Assembly: GCA_021613335.1 (NCBI GenBank)
Contig: JAJTWR010000275.1
Coordinates: forward strand, 740,001 to 804,000
Direction: 5' to 3'
Length of the DNA: 64,000 nucleotides
Origin: Whitmania pigra
Lineage: Eukaryota; Annelida; Clitellata; Hirudinida; Haemopidae
The notes under the pieces are model-generated. The model was not told the origin of the DNA and did not search any database. It worked only from the letters and a program-made list of their open reading frames with translations. How positions within the stretch are numbered: the stretch's first letter is position 1; every line of letters begins with the position of its first letter. Positions 46,854 through 64,000 of the stretch are shown in pieces. A program made the translations under genes and the position numbers.

Positions 46854-49800
46854 TCAGCCAAGTCTTTGCCTTTTGGCTTTTTTCCCGCGGTACGGATTAT
46901 TCCGGTCGTCCGTGTTGTCCATAAATTCGTCGTGCTCGGTCGATTTGAAATTTTCTTCTTCATCGACGGGTCTCTTTCTCTTGATGCCCTTAGTGACCTT
47001 CTGCTTGTGATATTTGTCTGCAAACGACGGATTGTTGAAATCGTTCTTGAATATGAATCTCTCCAAACGCTGGAGGCGACTCTCGAGATATTCCGGCGTG
47101 ACTTCGATGTGCTTGCTGCATATCTCCAACACGTCGAGGTAAGAGTCCGATTTTGATGCTGAAATGATCGTAGCAGCAATAAATGCCTACGAATCCTAAA
47201 GAGGAATCTTAAGAATAACGTTCGGTCTCAATCCTGGTCACTAACCATTTTTATCTTCCCAAATACTTTTCTTCTTCTTCTTCTCAGTTTTTCTTTGAAA
47301 GTCAGCTGCATAACCATCTAAGATGCGCTCCTTTGCTAGGGTAGTCAGCTCGTAGAATCTGTACTTTGGCTTCCAGCACGGTCGCAGCCTTTTGGGAAGT
47401 TCGGAAAGTATCGAGGCGATGCTTCTCTCATCGCCGATCGGACGACACTGGATGAAGATTGCCGTGGTGATAATTAACCAATGTAAATTTACTATTTACA
47501 CGATAAATTTATTTATTGTAACACAAGCTGTGCAAATGTTTCTGCTGACCTTAACAATCTGAAGGCTTTCTTGATCTTCTCTATGTTGAAAAATGTCTGT
47601 CATGCTTTGGTCCATTACCTGCTATTATATATATATTTTATTATATATATTATATTAATATATTATAATACAAAAAGTTTGAATATCACGTTTTGTTTCC
47701 CACTGAAATAATAAAACATTGAAATAAACCAAAAAATTAACAAGGCAAAAATTCCTGCCAAGGAGACTGACACTCACCTTCCCGGCCTGAATGGAATCAC
47801 CTCGAGGTGCGTCATCATCATCATCTGCCTCCGAATCACTGTTTTCCACATTGCACATCTTCTTCATAAACGTGGGATCGAGATAATACCTGAGGGTGTC
47901 ATCTTTAAAAGGGTTGGGTCTTCCCTTCCAACTGAGAACTTGTTTCGAGTCCTCGTTCTCCTCGTCCCCGGATTCTGTGGCTCCGCTTTCTGGGCGTTGT
48001 CCCTTAACGTCGAATTCCATGTCGACGTCTTCGATGTCGTCGTCATAGTCCGTCTTTTGACTGAAGCGACTGCTTTGATAGTCGTCGTCGTTACTGTAGT
48101 GCTTGTCCAGGCCCTGGACGTGCTTGGCGAGACCTTTCAAGACATTGTGGAATTCCCCGAGATACCTCACTCTCCGTCTGTTCCCTGTTTTGTTGGAATT
48201 TTGGTCGATGAATGTCGAGATAATTATCATGGTCGTACAAAGTTAAAATAAAATGGGATTTATAAATTTAAAATAAAAAAAAGTGATTGTACTCACAAAG
48301 GGAGCCTCTGATATTGGTAGTTCTACAGGTATTCACATCGCTCTGGATGCCCACAATCCTCCTACTGTTAATAATAATAATAAATTTGGTATATGCACTC
48401 TATTGTACCGATTATCTGACACCAATTTGTGTTAGCGGTCACTTGTGACCCGCTTTTTGGTTTCAATAAATAAATAAAAATGTTACGTTGTGAAGGTCAA
48501 GGCAACCGACGACTCGTGTTTAAGTACTATTTCCGCAAGTCTTTTCCCCTTACCTAGTACAAGGTCCAAGTACGAGTACAAATATAAGTACTCAAATACC
48601 AAGTACCCCATGTCTAATTAGATTAATAACATTCCTATATGAGTTTGAATATTTAATTATAATATTGTAATGAGCTATGGAAACAGCTGTTAGGCCAATT
48701 AGAAGAGGGGCAATTCAATAGCAACCTTAATACCTCAATTTCTCCTTTTTTTTGTTTATAGAATGACTGAAGGTGTTCTGCACGTGCATTATCCAATCGG
48801 TGAAGTTGAAAAGAGGTCTCTCTGAAATGATTTGAAGATTAGAAGATAAATAGGAGCCAATAAAATAACAATGAAACGAAAGTTAAAAAAAGGTTAAAGC
48901 TGGACAGATGCATGATCGCATAATGGATTTAGATGCTCTTGTATTGGTATGTAAAGTTTAATGCAGATTATATATTTAGACAATATAAACAATGTTCCAG
49001 CAAAATTAGACTGACGTAATAAATAAATTTTGATCGCTAACCAAATTCTATCCTCTTTGTAAGCCAAAGGGCCAGTGATGAGGTTTTTCTGAAAAAATTT
49101 TCTTGTACTTAATTTTTGTTTACACAAAATTTCTAGTTCAGAAGAACTAGACAAACACCATAAATCTCATGTAATAATAACCACGAATCATAGTAGGGAA
49201 TGTGGCCAAAGATATTAATTCAACCAATGAAATCTAAGATGGGACACACCTCTCTCTGATGCCATCCAACCCCATCAGAAGTTTCATCGTAATGACAATG
49301 TACGACATGGCCAATGACGCAGTCTCCACCTCAAACTGGTGGTATTCTTTGATAAATGTCAGAGGATCGTTCTTGGCAACCAGCTTGTCGACATAAACGA
49401 TAAACTCGTCTGCATGAAAGTTGGATTAAGATGGTATTATACTTGTTAAAGAATTGTAATAATTTTTGAGTCAAACTTGGCATACCAAAAATTATAACAT
49501 TTATAAAAGCCTGTTTTATTTATTATTTATTTAAAAGTTAATAAATACTAGATAGCCATTAAGAAATCAACTAACCAGGCAACATAAGCTCCATGCCTAA
49601 CTTCTTGGCACAGGCTCTCATGTCAGGAGGTTCGAAGATGTCGAGATCCAAGAACTGGCGAAGTCGATTCACAATCGTGAATATTTCCTGTGTCGTGGGA
49701 GCTCGCTGGAATTTGAAAAAACATCACAATTATTATTGGTTGATGTGTAGACCAATCGGAATCAAGAGCAACTCACATTGGCTATGAATGTCTTGTTGTC

Positions 49801-51830
49801 GTGACAGTGAAACATCATATCTGGTGGCCAAAAGTGAGACAGTTTCAGATAGGGTAATCTCTCTTGCTTGACCCATCTACGACGTTATAAATAACATTTT
49901 CTATATTAACAGTTTTAATGAAGATCCATCATTTTAAAATCAATAAATTAACCATTTAACAATCATTGGCTAGTCAATGATAGACAAGGAATTTACAATT
50001 ATAAAAATGAATCTCCGATTATTATACCATCACAATTTTCATCCAATCGTAATCCAACCAACCTAATCAGGTCATATATCTGGACATCAGGATTGGTCAG
50101 CCTGAGACCTAGATACATGAAACAGAGAGTCTTATGCATAGTCATGAACTGCGGTGCTTGCACCTCGGTCCTTATCATCTCCGGATGATTGGCACTCCTG
50201 TACTGTTCCTCTCTGTGCAACAATCTCTGGGCTTCCAGTTTCAGTATCAACTGAGCCTTGGCATCTTTATCCATTTGTTCATTCATCCTTATTGCCTTTA
50301 ACAACTGGAATAAACTATGTGTACAAGTTTCTATATGGTGATAATTTTATATATTTTTCTATATGGATAATTTGTGATTAGTCTTAAAAGCATCATTATT
50401 GTGACATAATGTGACAACATTAGACATCCTAAGACAACATCGACATCCTATTTGTTTCCATAAATATCACCAGCTTAAGTAGAACGAACAACCTTCTTAG
50501 TGAGATGGTGCGAATAGAGCTTTGGGTTGTCCACTGTACCTGGGTATCTGTCCCTGGATGTAAAATGATCCCACATTAATGACAATGATGATACTGATGA
50601 CAACGACGGTCACGACAATGACGACACGACACCTGAGTCGATACGTTCCAAAAATCTTCCTCCTCTCTGCCGGCGTCAACGGTTTGTCCGAGAATGCCCG
50701 ACCGCTCTTCTTGAGATAAATGACCCAGAGATGGAACACTACTTCCTGTGAGATGAATTGCCAAAAAGATGCTGAGATGCCAATTCTTTTTCAATTTTAT
50801 TTTTCAATGATTTTACTGCTTAAACAATTAATAACTAACCATAGCAACAACAATTTCGATAACAAGTATTAATAAAAAGTTGGTGATGGATAATTAGTTA
50901 GCATGATTTTATTTCACCATCACAAAATATGTGATAAAATCATTCTTAAATTTATGAAATGCAAATATCACATATGAATTCAATATATTATGATTACTGT
51001 ATGATTATTAACATTTACAAACCATTAGAATTGACGTTCAAAATATTACAAACTAAATGTTGCAAAATAAATTCTGACCTTAAGTTTAGGACTGGCATTG
51101 AGCTCAGCGAGAGCTTCTGTTTGTTTCATCATTATCAACTGGAAACCCTCATCAGTCTTCCATGGCCTTTCTGCCTCTTGCTCCTTTGTTATTGGCCCTG
51201 GAATGAGTCGTAAAATAATGACGTATTCATCATTATGATAATATGCTCACAAAGAAGTCATAATAACAACAATGGTAACCATAGGAACAGTAACATTGAT
51301 GCAAAAGCTTTGCAATTTCCTAAGAATTTTAGGTTTACTGCAGCAATACTGAAGCCGATAGCAGCAAAATCAGGTCAGTAGCAATAAACAACCATTTAAG
51401 ACCTTTTTTTGTCTTGAGGGCCCTGTACATCCTAGCCCTTGTGCCAAACAATCCAGTGTTGGCTGCAGTTTGTTCCTGTTGCTCACATTGAAGATGACAT
51501 TGGTCCTGAAATCAATATAACTGTGAGATCATTTGTGATTTATTCCTTGTGGCAGGCATTTTGCTGCAGTCATATTGTGGGCAAACCAAAAATGCAGAAG
51601 ACATAACATTTATTAACAGGGCAAAAAATGAAAATAGAATAAATAGATCTCTCATAAGTTGATGAACTAGGATATCACGATGTTTGCGTGTGCATTTCGC
51701 CGTAAAATATAACTTTAAATTCAATTCATTTTTGACCAACCTGCGAGAAAAAACCGCATTGCATGCAGCATAGCATCTGCTCGGAATCTGCGACAAAATC
51801 CTCACTAGCGCAAACCGGACATCGACCCAT
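46854..51830 (-). CDS. TAF1B: TAF1B, SL1/TIF-IB subunit (TFIIB-like)
   Basis: Sixteen exons, all in phase, total 766 residues: 51830-51741, 51505-51403, 51197-51079, 50745-50633, 50553-50493, 50304-50063, 49876-49777, 49705-49576, 49409-49250, 49088-49042, 48821-48734, 48361-48297, 48184-47778, 47618-47550, 47447-47246, 47158-46854. The start is a zinc ribbon (CPVC...CMQC) as in Rrn7/TAF1B. Then TDEGFQLIMMKQTEALAEL, FMTMHKTLCFMYLGLRLTNP, RLPYLKLSHFWPPDM, FLDLDIFEPPDMRACAKKLG, MSYIVITMKLLMGLDGI and RPLFNFTDWIMHVQNTF align in order with human TAF1B (588 residues). An acidic insert (exon 48184-47778) and a Lys/Arg-rich tail (GKKAKRQRLG) explain the extra length. The 47-nt exon was inferred from phase. 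TAF1B contacts Pol I like TFIIB. TAF1A is nearby. Confidence 0.88.
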
Positions 51831-52857
51831 TATAGTTACTCATACAGATGCTCTGGATTAAATGGTTTAGATATTTGTCAGGTCAAATCTTAATAAACTC
51901 TGAGTAAAGGTGGAGCAAGCTTGCAGAACAAGCGATGGCAACGATAAAACGTCGATGCTGTCACGCTCGTTTATTTTTATTTTCTTATTAAAAGTTAATT
52001 GCGTACTGAATTTTTGCATTTTAAAGATTTTCATTAAATCAACGTATTTAAATGTAAATAGCAATATAATTTTTAAAAAATGTTTGCATGAATAATAAAT
52101 AATAATATGAAAGTGAAACGTTAAATTTTCCATTATCGACGCAAATTATTTTAAGCACTTTTAAATTCTTAACTATTCAATTTTAACTTACAGAATGACA
52201 TAATAACATTATTTGGAATCACGATTGTTGATAGTGGTGCCAAACCTTTGATGTAATTAGCATTATTTGCTCTAACAATATGAGTTTACGTAATTAGGTT
52301 TTAAAAATATTTTGTAGAAATTTAACGTTAATTTAATATTATTTTGTATAAGATAATTGTAAATAATTAAACGATGTCAAGATTCTAAGCATTAAAATTT
52401 TTTAGAAATTCAGCAATTTATCTAAATAGAAATTATGATAATTTTTGGACGATACAATTAAAGCAATTATTCAGGAATTTAAAGCCAGCCATTGTCTAGA
52501 TACCTATAGCGTATTGCTACATTACATGGCTTAGATTGTTCGAACCATTGCGCACCGACGTTCTTATCAAGTTATTTCAATAAATTCGAGAGGTTTTCGT
52601 CGATTTCAAGACAGAGAGTGAGTCTTATCAATTTGACAATTGATGTAAAGTGGCAAACATTTCTTTCGATCGACGATTTAACTGCGCAGTGGCTGATTTT
52701 CCATGGTCTGTACCTTTAGTACCCGGACATAAATCGCTTGCCCGTACCTTATAATGTCATGTTATTTGGAAGAGCTGTCGCTACGCTTGATTGAATTTTA
52801 ACGCTAACTTATCTAATTGGGCTTTGAAATATTTAAGGTGAATTTTTTCATCCGAAG
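51831..52857. other. Divergent intergenic region
   Basis: Spacer between the start of TAF1B (minus) and the start of the antistasin-domain gene (plus). AT-rich; presumably holds both promoters. Nothing else recognised. Confidence 0.5.
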
Positions 52858-55800
52858 ATGAAGGCGTTCCTGTTTCTTTCTGTTTGCTTGGTCACTGCCA
52901 GTGTGGAAGGCTAGACACGTCATTTTGATAATTTAATGAAATATTTTAGTATTAAAAATTTTTACTTGTAATTGTGGTTGACCTAATTCCTCGTAAAAAT
53001 CGCTTATGGGTTTAGTTAACGTCTGATAAAAGTAATTACTATTTATCTAGTTCGTATTATCTAAATCATTATGAAGCATTTAAATACATTGTTTTTGAAA
53101 TTAGCGTTTATTGATGTTTTATTATATTTTGATGATATCAGTGAAGCTTATCAGTTGAATAATAAGTAAATTTCAAATTCTGTAATTGGTTCTTATTGGA
53201 CCATCCTCCAATAGGAGATTCATTTCTGTCAGAAAATGATTGATAAAAATTAAATCCGTGTAGGTAGATTGCTCGGAAGTAGGGATGGACACGATCCATT
53301 ACCTCCATTGATTGGTAAGAAGGACGGACATGATCCTCATAATGAAGGTCCTTTTGGCAAACCAGACGGACACGACCGTTCAGAACCGTCGTTGATTGGT
53401 AAAAAGGACGGCCATGACCCTCATAACGAAGGTCCTTTTGGCAAACCAGACGGACACGACCATTCAGACCCGTCGTTGATTGGTAAAAAGGACGGCCATG
53501 ACCCTCATAACGAAGGTCCTTTTGGCAAACCAGATGGACACGATGGCACTGGACAGAAGCTGATTGGTCAACAGGATGGCCACGACATTCCAGATCCAAA
53601 GCTCATTGGCCGACCGGACGGTCACGACGGGGGAAAGCATACTTTTGACAACCTGGAGGATTATAGCTACGAGGATCGATACGACGATGTGTCAGAGTTT
53701 GAACCACTTGTCAGGTGCAAACGTCCTCTTTGCGAAGAAGTGCTGTCTTGTCCGTTAGGACCGCAGACTGATGCAAACGGCTGTGCAACCTGCCAATGCC
53801 TCGAAGATCCATGCCTTGTGAGTCTTGTCTCTCTTTTGATCGGATGAATGCATAATTCTGATGATTTTCTAATCTCTAGAAGTGTTAACTGAAAAGATCG
53901 GAATACATTGAATGCTTAAACTTTGCTCACTTTTTAAAACTATCCGCAGGAGGAAAAGTGCCAGACCGGTTACGCATGTCGACCGAAGGATTGCCCGAAA
54001 CAAGGGCCTTGCAAGCATCTTGAGGCAGTTTGCAAAAGTGAGTGACATTCAACCATATCCGTTGCTAGAATCTCGTTTGAATCTGAATTTTTTGACTTAA
54101 GCAGTAAATAGCTATCGATTGGTGCAATTTATGATGAAATTATTTTCTATTTAATCACCAACATTATTGAACTAAACCTCGTCGCGAACTCTACAGAGAA
54201 GAAATGCGACGGCCCCGAACCGATGTGCGCGACCTACTGTCCACTGGGATACCAACTCAACGACAGGGGGTGCATGACCTGCCTCTGCCTCGATCCCCAA
54301 AACCTCCACAACCTCACAGCCGAGGGGGCAAAGAACGTTGACGAGGCAGACGACGACTTTGACGAAGACGACGACTACGAGGACGATGACGACGACTCGC
54401 TCATCATAGAAGACCTGGACGAGCACCTCAGAGAGGAAGAGGATGATGATAATGATGATCGAGACGACGACAAGAAAGAAGGAGAACTTTGCGAGGTACA
54501 ATTTGTGCAATTGTTCAGGCGATCTGTGCTAGGATTTTTTACGGTGGTGACAGTGATTAAGGCTGTCTCGATAAGAAATTAAGTTTAAGATTTTTGTTGT
54601 TGGTGGTGGTGATGATGATGGTGCTATCGTGTCGTCAAGGGTTCGTTGCCATGGTTTTTCTAGGGCATCAGGTGCAGGAGGAATGAGATCTGCAAGGCGG
54701 ACTGGAGATATCCTGGAGACTCTGAGAATGAGAAGACCAACAGGATTTGCATGAGTGAGTCGTACAAATTGCTGACGAGATTACAATGGAATGACATTTA
54801 TCTTCTTTTTTGATCGTCGGATTGTCTGCTATGTGATAATTTCTTAAATGGTCCTCGTTATGATCATGTAATTATACTTTCTACATACGTCATCGTTGCC
54901 TTCTGCTTCGAACTCATCATTATGATCACCACATTACAACTTCTATCACAAGATCACCTCGACTTTGACTCACCGTTATTCCCTCTATCACCCCCCCCAG
55001 TCAAGACCAGATGCTGGGCCGTGGCCAACGAGCCCTATCTCTACCCGGACCACAAGAACCCTGATCGCAGGCAGTCTTGCGACCACACCCTAACTTTCGA
55101 ACCCCTCCAATGCCTCGGATTCAACCCCAATGTGAAGAATTTCCCCAAGTCCTGCTGGTGCACGAACGACCTCGGATATGTCATCAACGGGACCATGACC
55201 CCCATATATGCCGAGGAGCAGAAGCCCATTTGCGGTAGGTTGTTTGAATTGATGTTTTTTTAATTTTTAATATAATTAAGTTAACGACGAATTAACTACG
55301 ATAGCTGATATAATTGGTAATGTTGTCAAGAGCAATAGATAGAAGAGAAGAGTTAACTACTGTTATTTATAAATATTTCTTTCTCCATAGAGAGGAACAA
55401 CACCATCTCTGCCACCGTCTCCATGAAGTTCAAGGTCATCAGTAGTGGATCGGGAGGGAGGACAATTGTCGAGTGAGTGCTTCCTTTCGAGCAATTACGA
55501 AGCACTAGACCACTGTTCACCAATCAGATGATCCTGAAGGAACTTGGTTGCACATGATTGGCCAATAATTCACTTTGTTCCTCTAACTAACGATGTTCAT
55601 TTATTTATTTTTTTTGTTTTTTTTTTCAAGGGCTCTCACTAAAGAGGTGTCGAGGATTTCCTTCGCACCGAAAGGTTCCATCAACATCGTCAACGTGAGT
55701 CGTCTTTGTTGCAGTCTGATGATTTTTAGATACGGGTGCAGATTCATTTTTCATAATTTTTATCATTGCATGCGTGCTTCTCGTTCCTTTCCAATCGACA

Positions 55801-57544
55801 TCGGTAAAAACCCTGCACAAACCAGAATAAGACATAAGATGACCTCTTTCTCACCAGGTGGAGTATCCTAGAACCCCCCTGAAACAGAGCGAGGATAACT
55901 TCGTCCTGGTCAGTCTCATCATCAACGTTCACCCAGACTACGACCTCCCCTATGCACTCGACCTTCTCTTCAACATCAAGGAACTCGTCTTGACCTCTGA
56001 CCTGTACGTGGTCAAGCTGATTGGAAAACCCACGGTGACCAGCTATCGGTTTGCTTATCCAGCTCCACCGGCCATGGAGGGCGAAGATGACAGCAATCTG
56101 TTTGGAATGCCTCTCCCTCTCAACCCTCTCCCCCACAATCCTGGTGAGTGATGGTTGTCGTGGTGACAAACCTCGCATTTGGTTGGCTGCTATTTCAGGC
56201 TCTTATAGGTTCTCTAAGGATGTCATCATCATCATCATTGTCATCGTCGTATGGCAGAGGATAGGGTCATTGTTTTTTGGTTGGATTTAAATACGTTGGG
56301 CTGGTTGGGGCCATTGTTATAGTAGGCTTGGTAGTTTGGTCAGGTTTAGAGATCCCTAGCTTATTAGGAAGCTGGACATGTTGCTGATGTTGTTGTTGAC
56401 ATTTCAGCTACAGACTTCCGCAGTTTGGAGCTAAATGATGCAGGATCCGGCATGACCAAGAACCTGGTCATCGCGTGCTTGGTGGTTCTGTCCGTGCTCA
56501 TACTCATCGTTCTCAGCATCATCGTTTTGTTGGTGAGTCACTCCAACTGGTCTTGCAGTAGGTTGTTTTTTGTATTGACAACTGGCAGTTGTGGAAAAGC
56601 TATTGAGCATTGATGATGATGAAAGGTGATGGTGATGATGATGATGATGAAAGGTGATGGTGATGATGATGATGATTTGAAATTACAGGCTAGGAGGAAC
56701 TGCAGGAGAGGGCACATCAGACACCACCAGCTTCAGAACCAGATGAGCGTCCCAATAGATCCTGTATGTTTCTAAAGTCGTTGTTGTCTGTGTTATCAAT
56801 ACAGCAGATTTTTAGTATCCTTCTTGTTATCTTTCTTATCTATCTTTGTGTTTTGTGTTTGTGTTTGGCTCCTGGTGATCAGTCAGTAACTAGTCAGTAT
56901 CTAGCATGAACATTGTTATTACTGGAGTTATTGCCATCATTATCATCATCACCATCATTGGAATAAAAGCAATGTCAATATTAGAATCAATATTAATTAA
57001 CAGTAGCAACTTATCATCTGTCTAGCTGAAACTATTCTGAGCAACATCATTTTCTGGGTGCCTATTAGAAATTGTTTTCAACATTGTGGCCATCATCACT
57101 ATCATCATCATCATCATTATAATCAACAGTAGCAATTGATCTCGAGTAATTAGTTAGGTCAGGTTCCCAGAGGCGGCATGCTCTTTCAATTGAGTTTGTC
57201 CTCAGGGTATGACGAGGCAAAATCGAAATCGCATAACTTTTTAATAGCCTCCTAAGGGCCGTGAATCGGACGGTATTGATTGTCATTGATTGACCGTGCA
57301 ATGGTATAGACTGACTGTAATTCATGTTTGTCTGATATTTTAAAATTCTGCTTATTTCTGAAATTCAAATTTTACGATGTTCTTACGATGATGTGAACGA
57401 AAATAAAATAAAATGCGTCACCATCATCGCCCTTTTCTTGATCGTCATCAGGAACAGCTGTTGAGCGATCCTCGCAAGAATGAGTCGGTCGTCTTGGTAA
57501 CAGATGACGTCCTCAGCAAGGTCAAGGACTCGAGTGTTGCCTGA
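52858..57544 (+). CDS. Type I membrane protein: DGHD repeats, antistasin-like and thyroglobulin-1-like domains
   Basis: Twelve exons in phase, 677 residues: 52858-52900, 53264-53817, 53950-54037, 54197-54495, 54664-54754, 55001-55234, 55391-55472, 55631-55694, 55858-56143, 56408-56532, 56689-56763, 57452-57544. It starts with a signal peptide (MKAFLFLSVCLVTAS). Residues 22-136 hold nine DGHD motifs in ~26-residue repeats. Two antistasin-like cysteine modules follow (LCEEVLSCPLGPQTDANGCA and MCATYCPLGYQLNDRGCMTC), separated by another Cys cluster. An Asp/Glu tract of about 50 residues comes next, then a thyroglobulin type-1-like module ending SCWCTNDLGYVING. A beta-rich region lies before a membrane span at ~600-622 (LVIACLVVLSVLILIVLSII) and a ~55-residue cytoplasmic tail. 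Antistasin and thyroglobulin-1 modules often inhibit proteases; the role here is unknown. Confidence 0.82.
53284..53628 (+). repeat. Coding repeats with nine DGHD motifs
   Basis: Tandem ~78-bp coding units giving IGKKDGHDPHNEGPFGKPDG-type repeats. Three are nearly identical at DNA level, and outer ones are diverged (QQDGHD, RPDGHD). The overlapping minus-strand frame at 53138-53599 is its shadow. Confidence 0.92.
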
Positions 57545-58843
57545 GCTTTCAAGGTAACAGTGAGTAAGGTTCATTTGTGTCACGTGTTGTTGAAGTTGCA
57601 ACGATGATGGTGATGATGATAGTTATCATTTTAATGGTGATGTGACTGTAGCTCGGAACGGCTTCTTAGCTTTGAGCATATAATTAACAAAGATTATGAT
57701 GAAATGATAATGATAATGATGATTATAATAATAACAGTAATAGTAATAATAATAATGATATTAATAATAATTATAATAATCACACGTGTTACACTTTCAG
57801 GGGATGAAGATAGTTGATGTGCTTGAGCAACATACACACGTGTGTGTAACGAAGTGAAAAACATTGTTCCTGTTTAATTTACATTAATTCGCCTAGCTTT
57901 GTTTAGTTTTAGAGGAGCGAGTAACCAACCAATCACAGAGCAGAGGGGAGGAGCAATCTTCTCCAATCTTGTTAACCAAACTTAACTTAGTGGAGATTTA
58001 AAGATTGACCTTGTTATTAACTCAGCTTTCGATTGCCGATAACTTTTCTCGGGCCACTTTACTCGTTCCACGTTCTGGGATGATCGGCATCGATAACATG
58101 GCTCTTGTTATGTCACCTTGGCAAAATTATCATTGGTTGGTGCTTTGGGTGATTTTTGTATAGCACTTTTCTATTGGTCGATGAAGCTCTTGTTTATTTT
58201 ATCCTTGATGTTGTCATTGACTTTTTGTACACGCACTTCGTAGGTGGTAAAAATTTTGGTTTGCATGTCGGGATTAGCGACTGGTGACACCTTGAAGGAC
58301 GTCGAAATGATAGTTGAAAAATCGCCCTCGACTGAAAATGCACTTTTGATCCTTTTCAGGACATTTTTGACATTCTTCTTGTTGGCGTTTTGATAAGCAA
58401 TTTTTACTGTTATGAAGTCTGAGAAATATTGAGAAAGCAGTTATTACATAGGTTATTATCTAAGACAGCATTTGGCCTATGAGCCTCCTATAACACAAGT
58501 ATGCAAAGCATTTTGGTTCCCAGTGCCGTAGTCGTCAGGTTATGTAATCTCATCTCCTTTCTTTACTTTTGAGTGTTCGTTGGCTCGGTGCTTAAAAAAA
58601 TTTTTTTTTGGGTCGTAATAAAATTCATAACAAACGTTTTTGCTTTGCTACTGTTAATTAATATTATTATCATTATTATTACTAATGATCGCCGTTGGTT
58701 TATCTATGATAATTAAACAATGAGTGATTTTAGAGGAAATAATTGATAGCCAATTTGCAATAATCTTTATTTTCTAAAACAATCAATCAGGTCTTCAAAA
58801 TGTTGTCTTTTGTGTTCGGTGGCATCGTTCCACGTCGATCGGT
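57545..58843. other. Spacer, 3' flank of the antistasin-domain gene and of PSMC6 copy 1
   Basis: Convergent 3' region with several short GAT/AAT tracts (about 57600-57780). No further exon recognised. Confidence 0.5.
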
Positions 58844-61540
<2,697 letters not shown>

Positions 61541-62190
61541 GTTTACGAACTAAATATCCTCTCTGTCGAAATGCTGACAAAACATAACAGACCGACCGGT
61601 CGATTAGTTTTGCAAAACTATTTAGTTGTGTCATTGGATTTAATATTTGATAATTGTTTTTGTCAAGAATGTTTATAAACTCAATTTTTCAAAAATTGTC
61701 GGTTACCGTAATTAGATTTTGAATTACCTTTTGGTTGTAATAAACGATTTTTGAGCTATATATAACGTAAAAAATATTTAACAAATTTCCTCATTGTCAT
61801 TACAAATTTGTGTGATCCTAATAAAATTCAAACAAACATCAACTGCGTCATTTTTATTTAGTCAACATGGATCCTAAAAACTTAATACTCAATATTAGCA
61901 CGAATGCGTCTTTCAAATTTTTTTAAAAATTAATTCTAAGGAGGGAGGAGGGACGGTCTCTGACGTTTGACTGGACTCAAAAATGGTTTGTAACACTTGT
62001 CTTCGGCCAGCAGACACTTGTATAATCATAAAAGCCTTGTCTTTGACGTAGGTGAAGTTGGCAGATACTCAAATTTATTTTAAAATAAACACTTTAGTTT
62101 CATTTATCTTTATTTTTCAAAACAAACAAATAATCTGGTTTTCAAAATGTTGATTTTTGCTTTCGATGGAGCTGATCCATGTCGATCAAT
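61541..62190. other. Spacer between the two PSMC6 copies
   Basis: 650 bp. It must hold the 3' end of copy 2 and the promoter of copy 1. Around 62100-62190 it resembles the 3' flank of copy 1 (about 58760-58843; shared TTCAAAATGTTG), as expected of a tandem duplication. Confidence 0.7.

Positions 62191-64000
<1,810 letters not shown>

Overview
The window is nuclear DNA of an invertebrate animal. It is AT-rich, nearly every gene is split by short GT-AG introns, and simple repeats (ATC, AAT, AT) fill introns and spacers. The gene set is animal: TTLL glutamylase, TAF1A, TAF1B, stonin, Kir channel, LysM protein, PSMC6, and an antistasin/thyroglobulin-domain membrane protein. I could not fix the phylum. 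Exon structures were read by eye from splice sites, reading phase and family similarity. No alignment was run.

Layout, left to right. 1-2353: no confident gene. 2440-4116 (-): acidic disordered protein with an RVRF motif. 5466-7268 (+): RING and beta-propeller protein. 8028-10902 (+): LYSMD1/2-type LysM protein in three exons. 11897-13429 (+): divergent inward-rectifier K+ channel in one open frame. About 13.7-37.8 kb: a tandem segmental duplication of a TTLL5-like tubulin polyglutamylase gene (-). The left copy is decayed (nonsense codon, exon-block duplication, 3' deletions). The right copy is open over 25 exons. A 4966-bp transposon-like element with inverted arms of about 0.95 kb lies just upstream of the right copy. 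It has a 9-bp target duplication, matches an empty site beside the left copy, and itself carries a 512-bp hAT element.

38.2-52 kb: an orphan terminal exon (+), TAF1A (-), stonin (+) and TAF1B (-, 16 exons). Two subunits of the RNA polymerase I factor SL1/TIF-IB therefore lie within 14 kb with a stonin gene between them. 52858-57544 (+): a type I membrane protein with nine DGHD repeats, antistasin-like cysteine domains and a thyroglobulin type-1-like domain. 58844 to the right end (-): two tandem, apparently functional PSMC6 (Rpt4) genes, the second cut by the window edge.

There is no operon logic. The themes are basal machinery (rDNA transcription, proteasome), endocytosis and tubulin modification. 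The main signals worth a second look are the transposon with its paralogous empty site, the decaying TTLL copy, the DGHD-repeat protein, the divergent Kir channel, the PSMC6 pair, and the TAF1A-stonin-TAF1B cluster.
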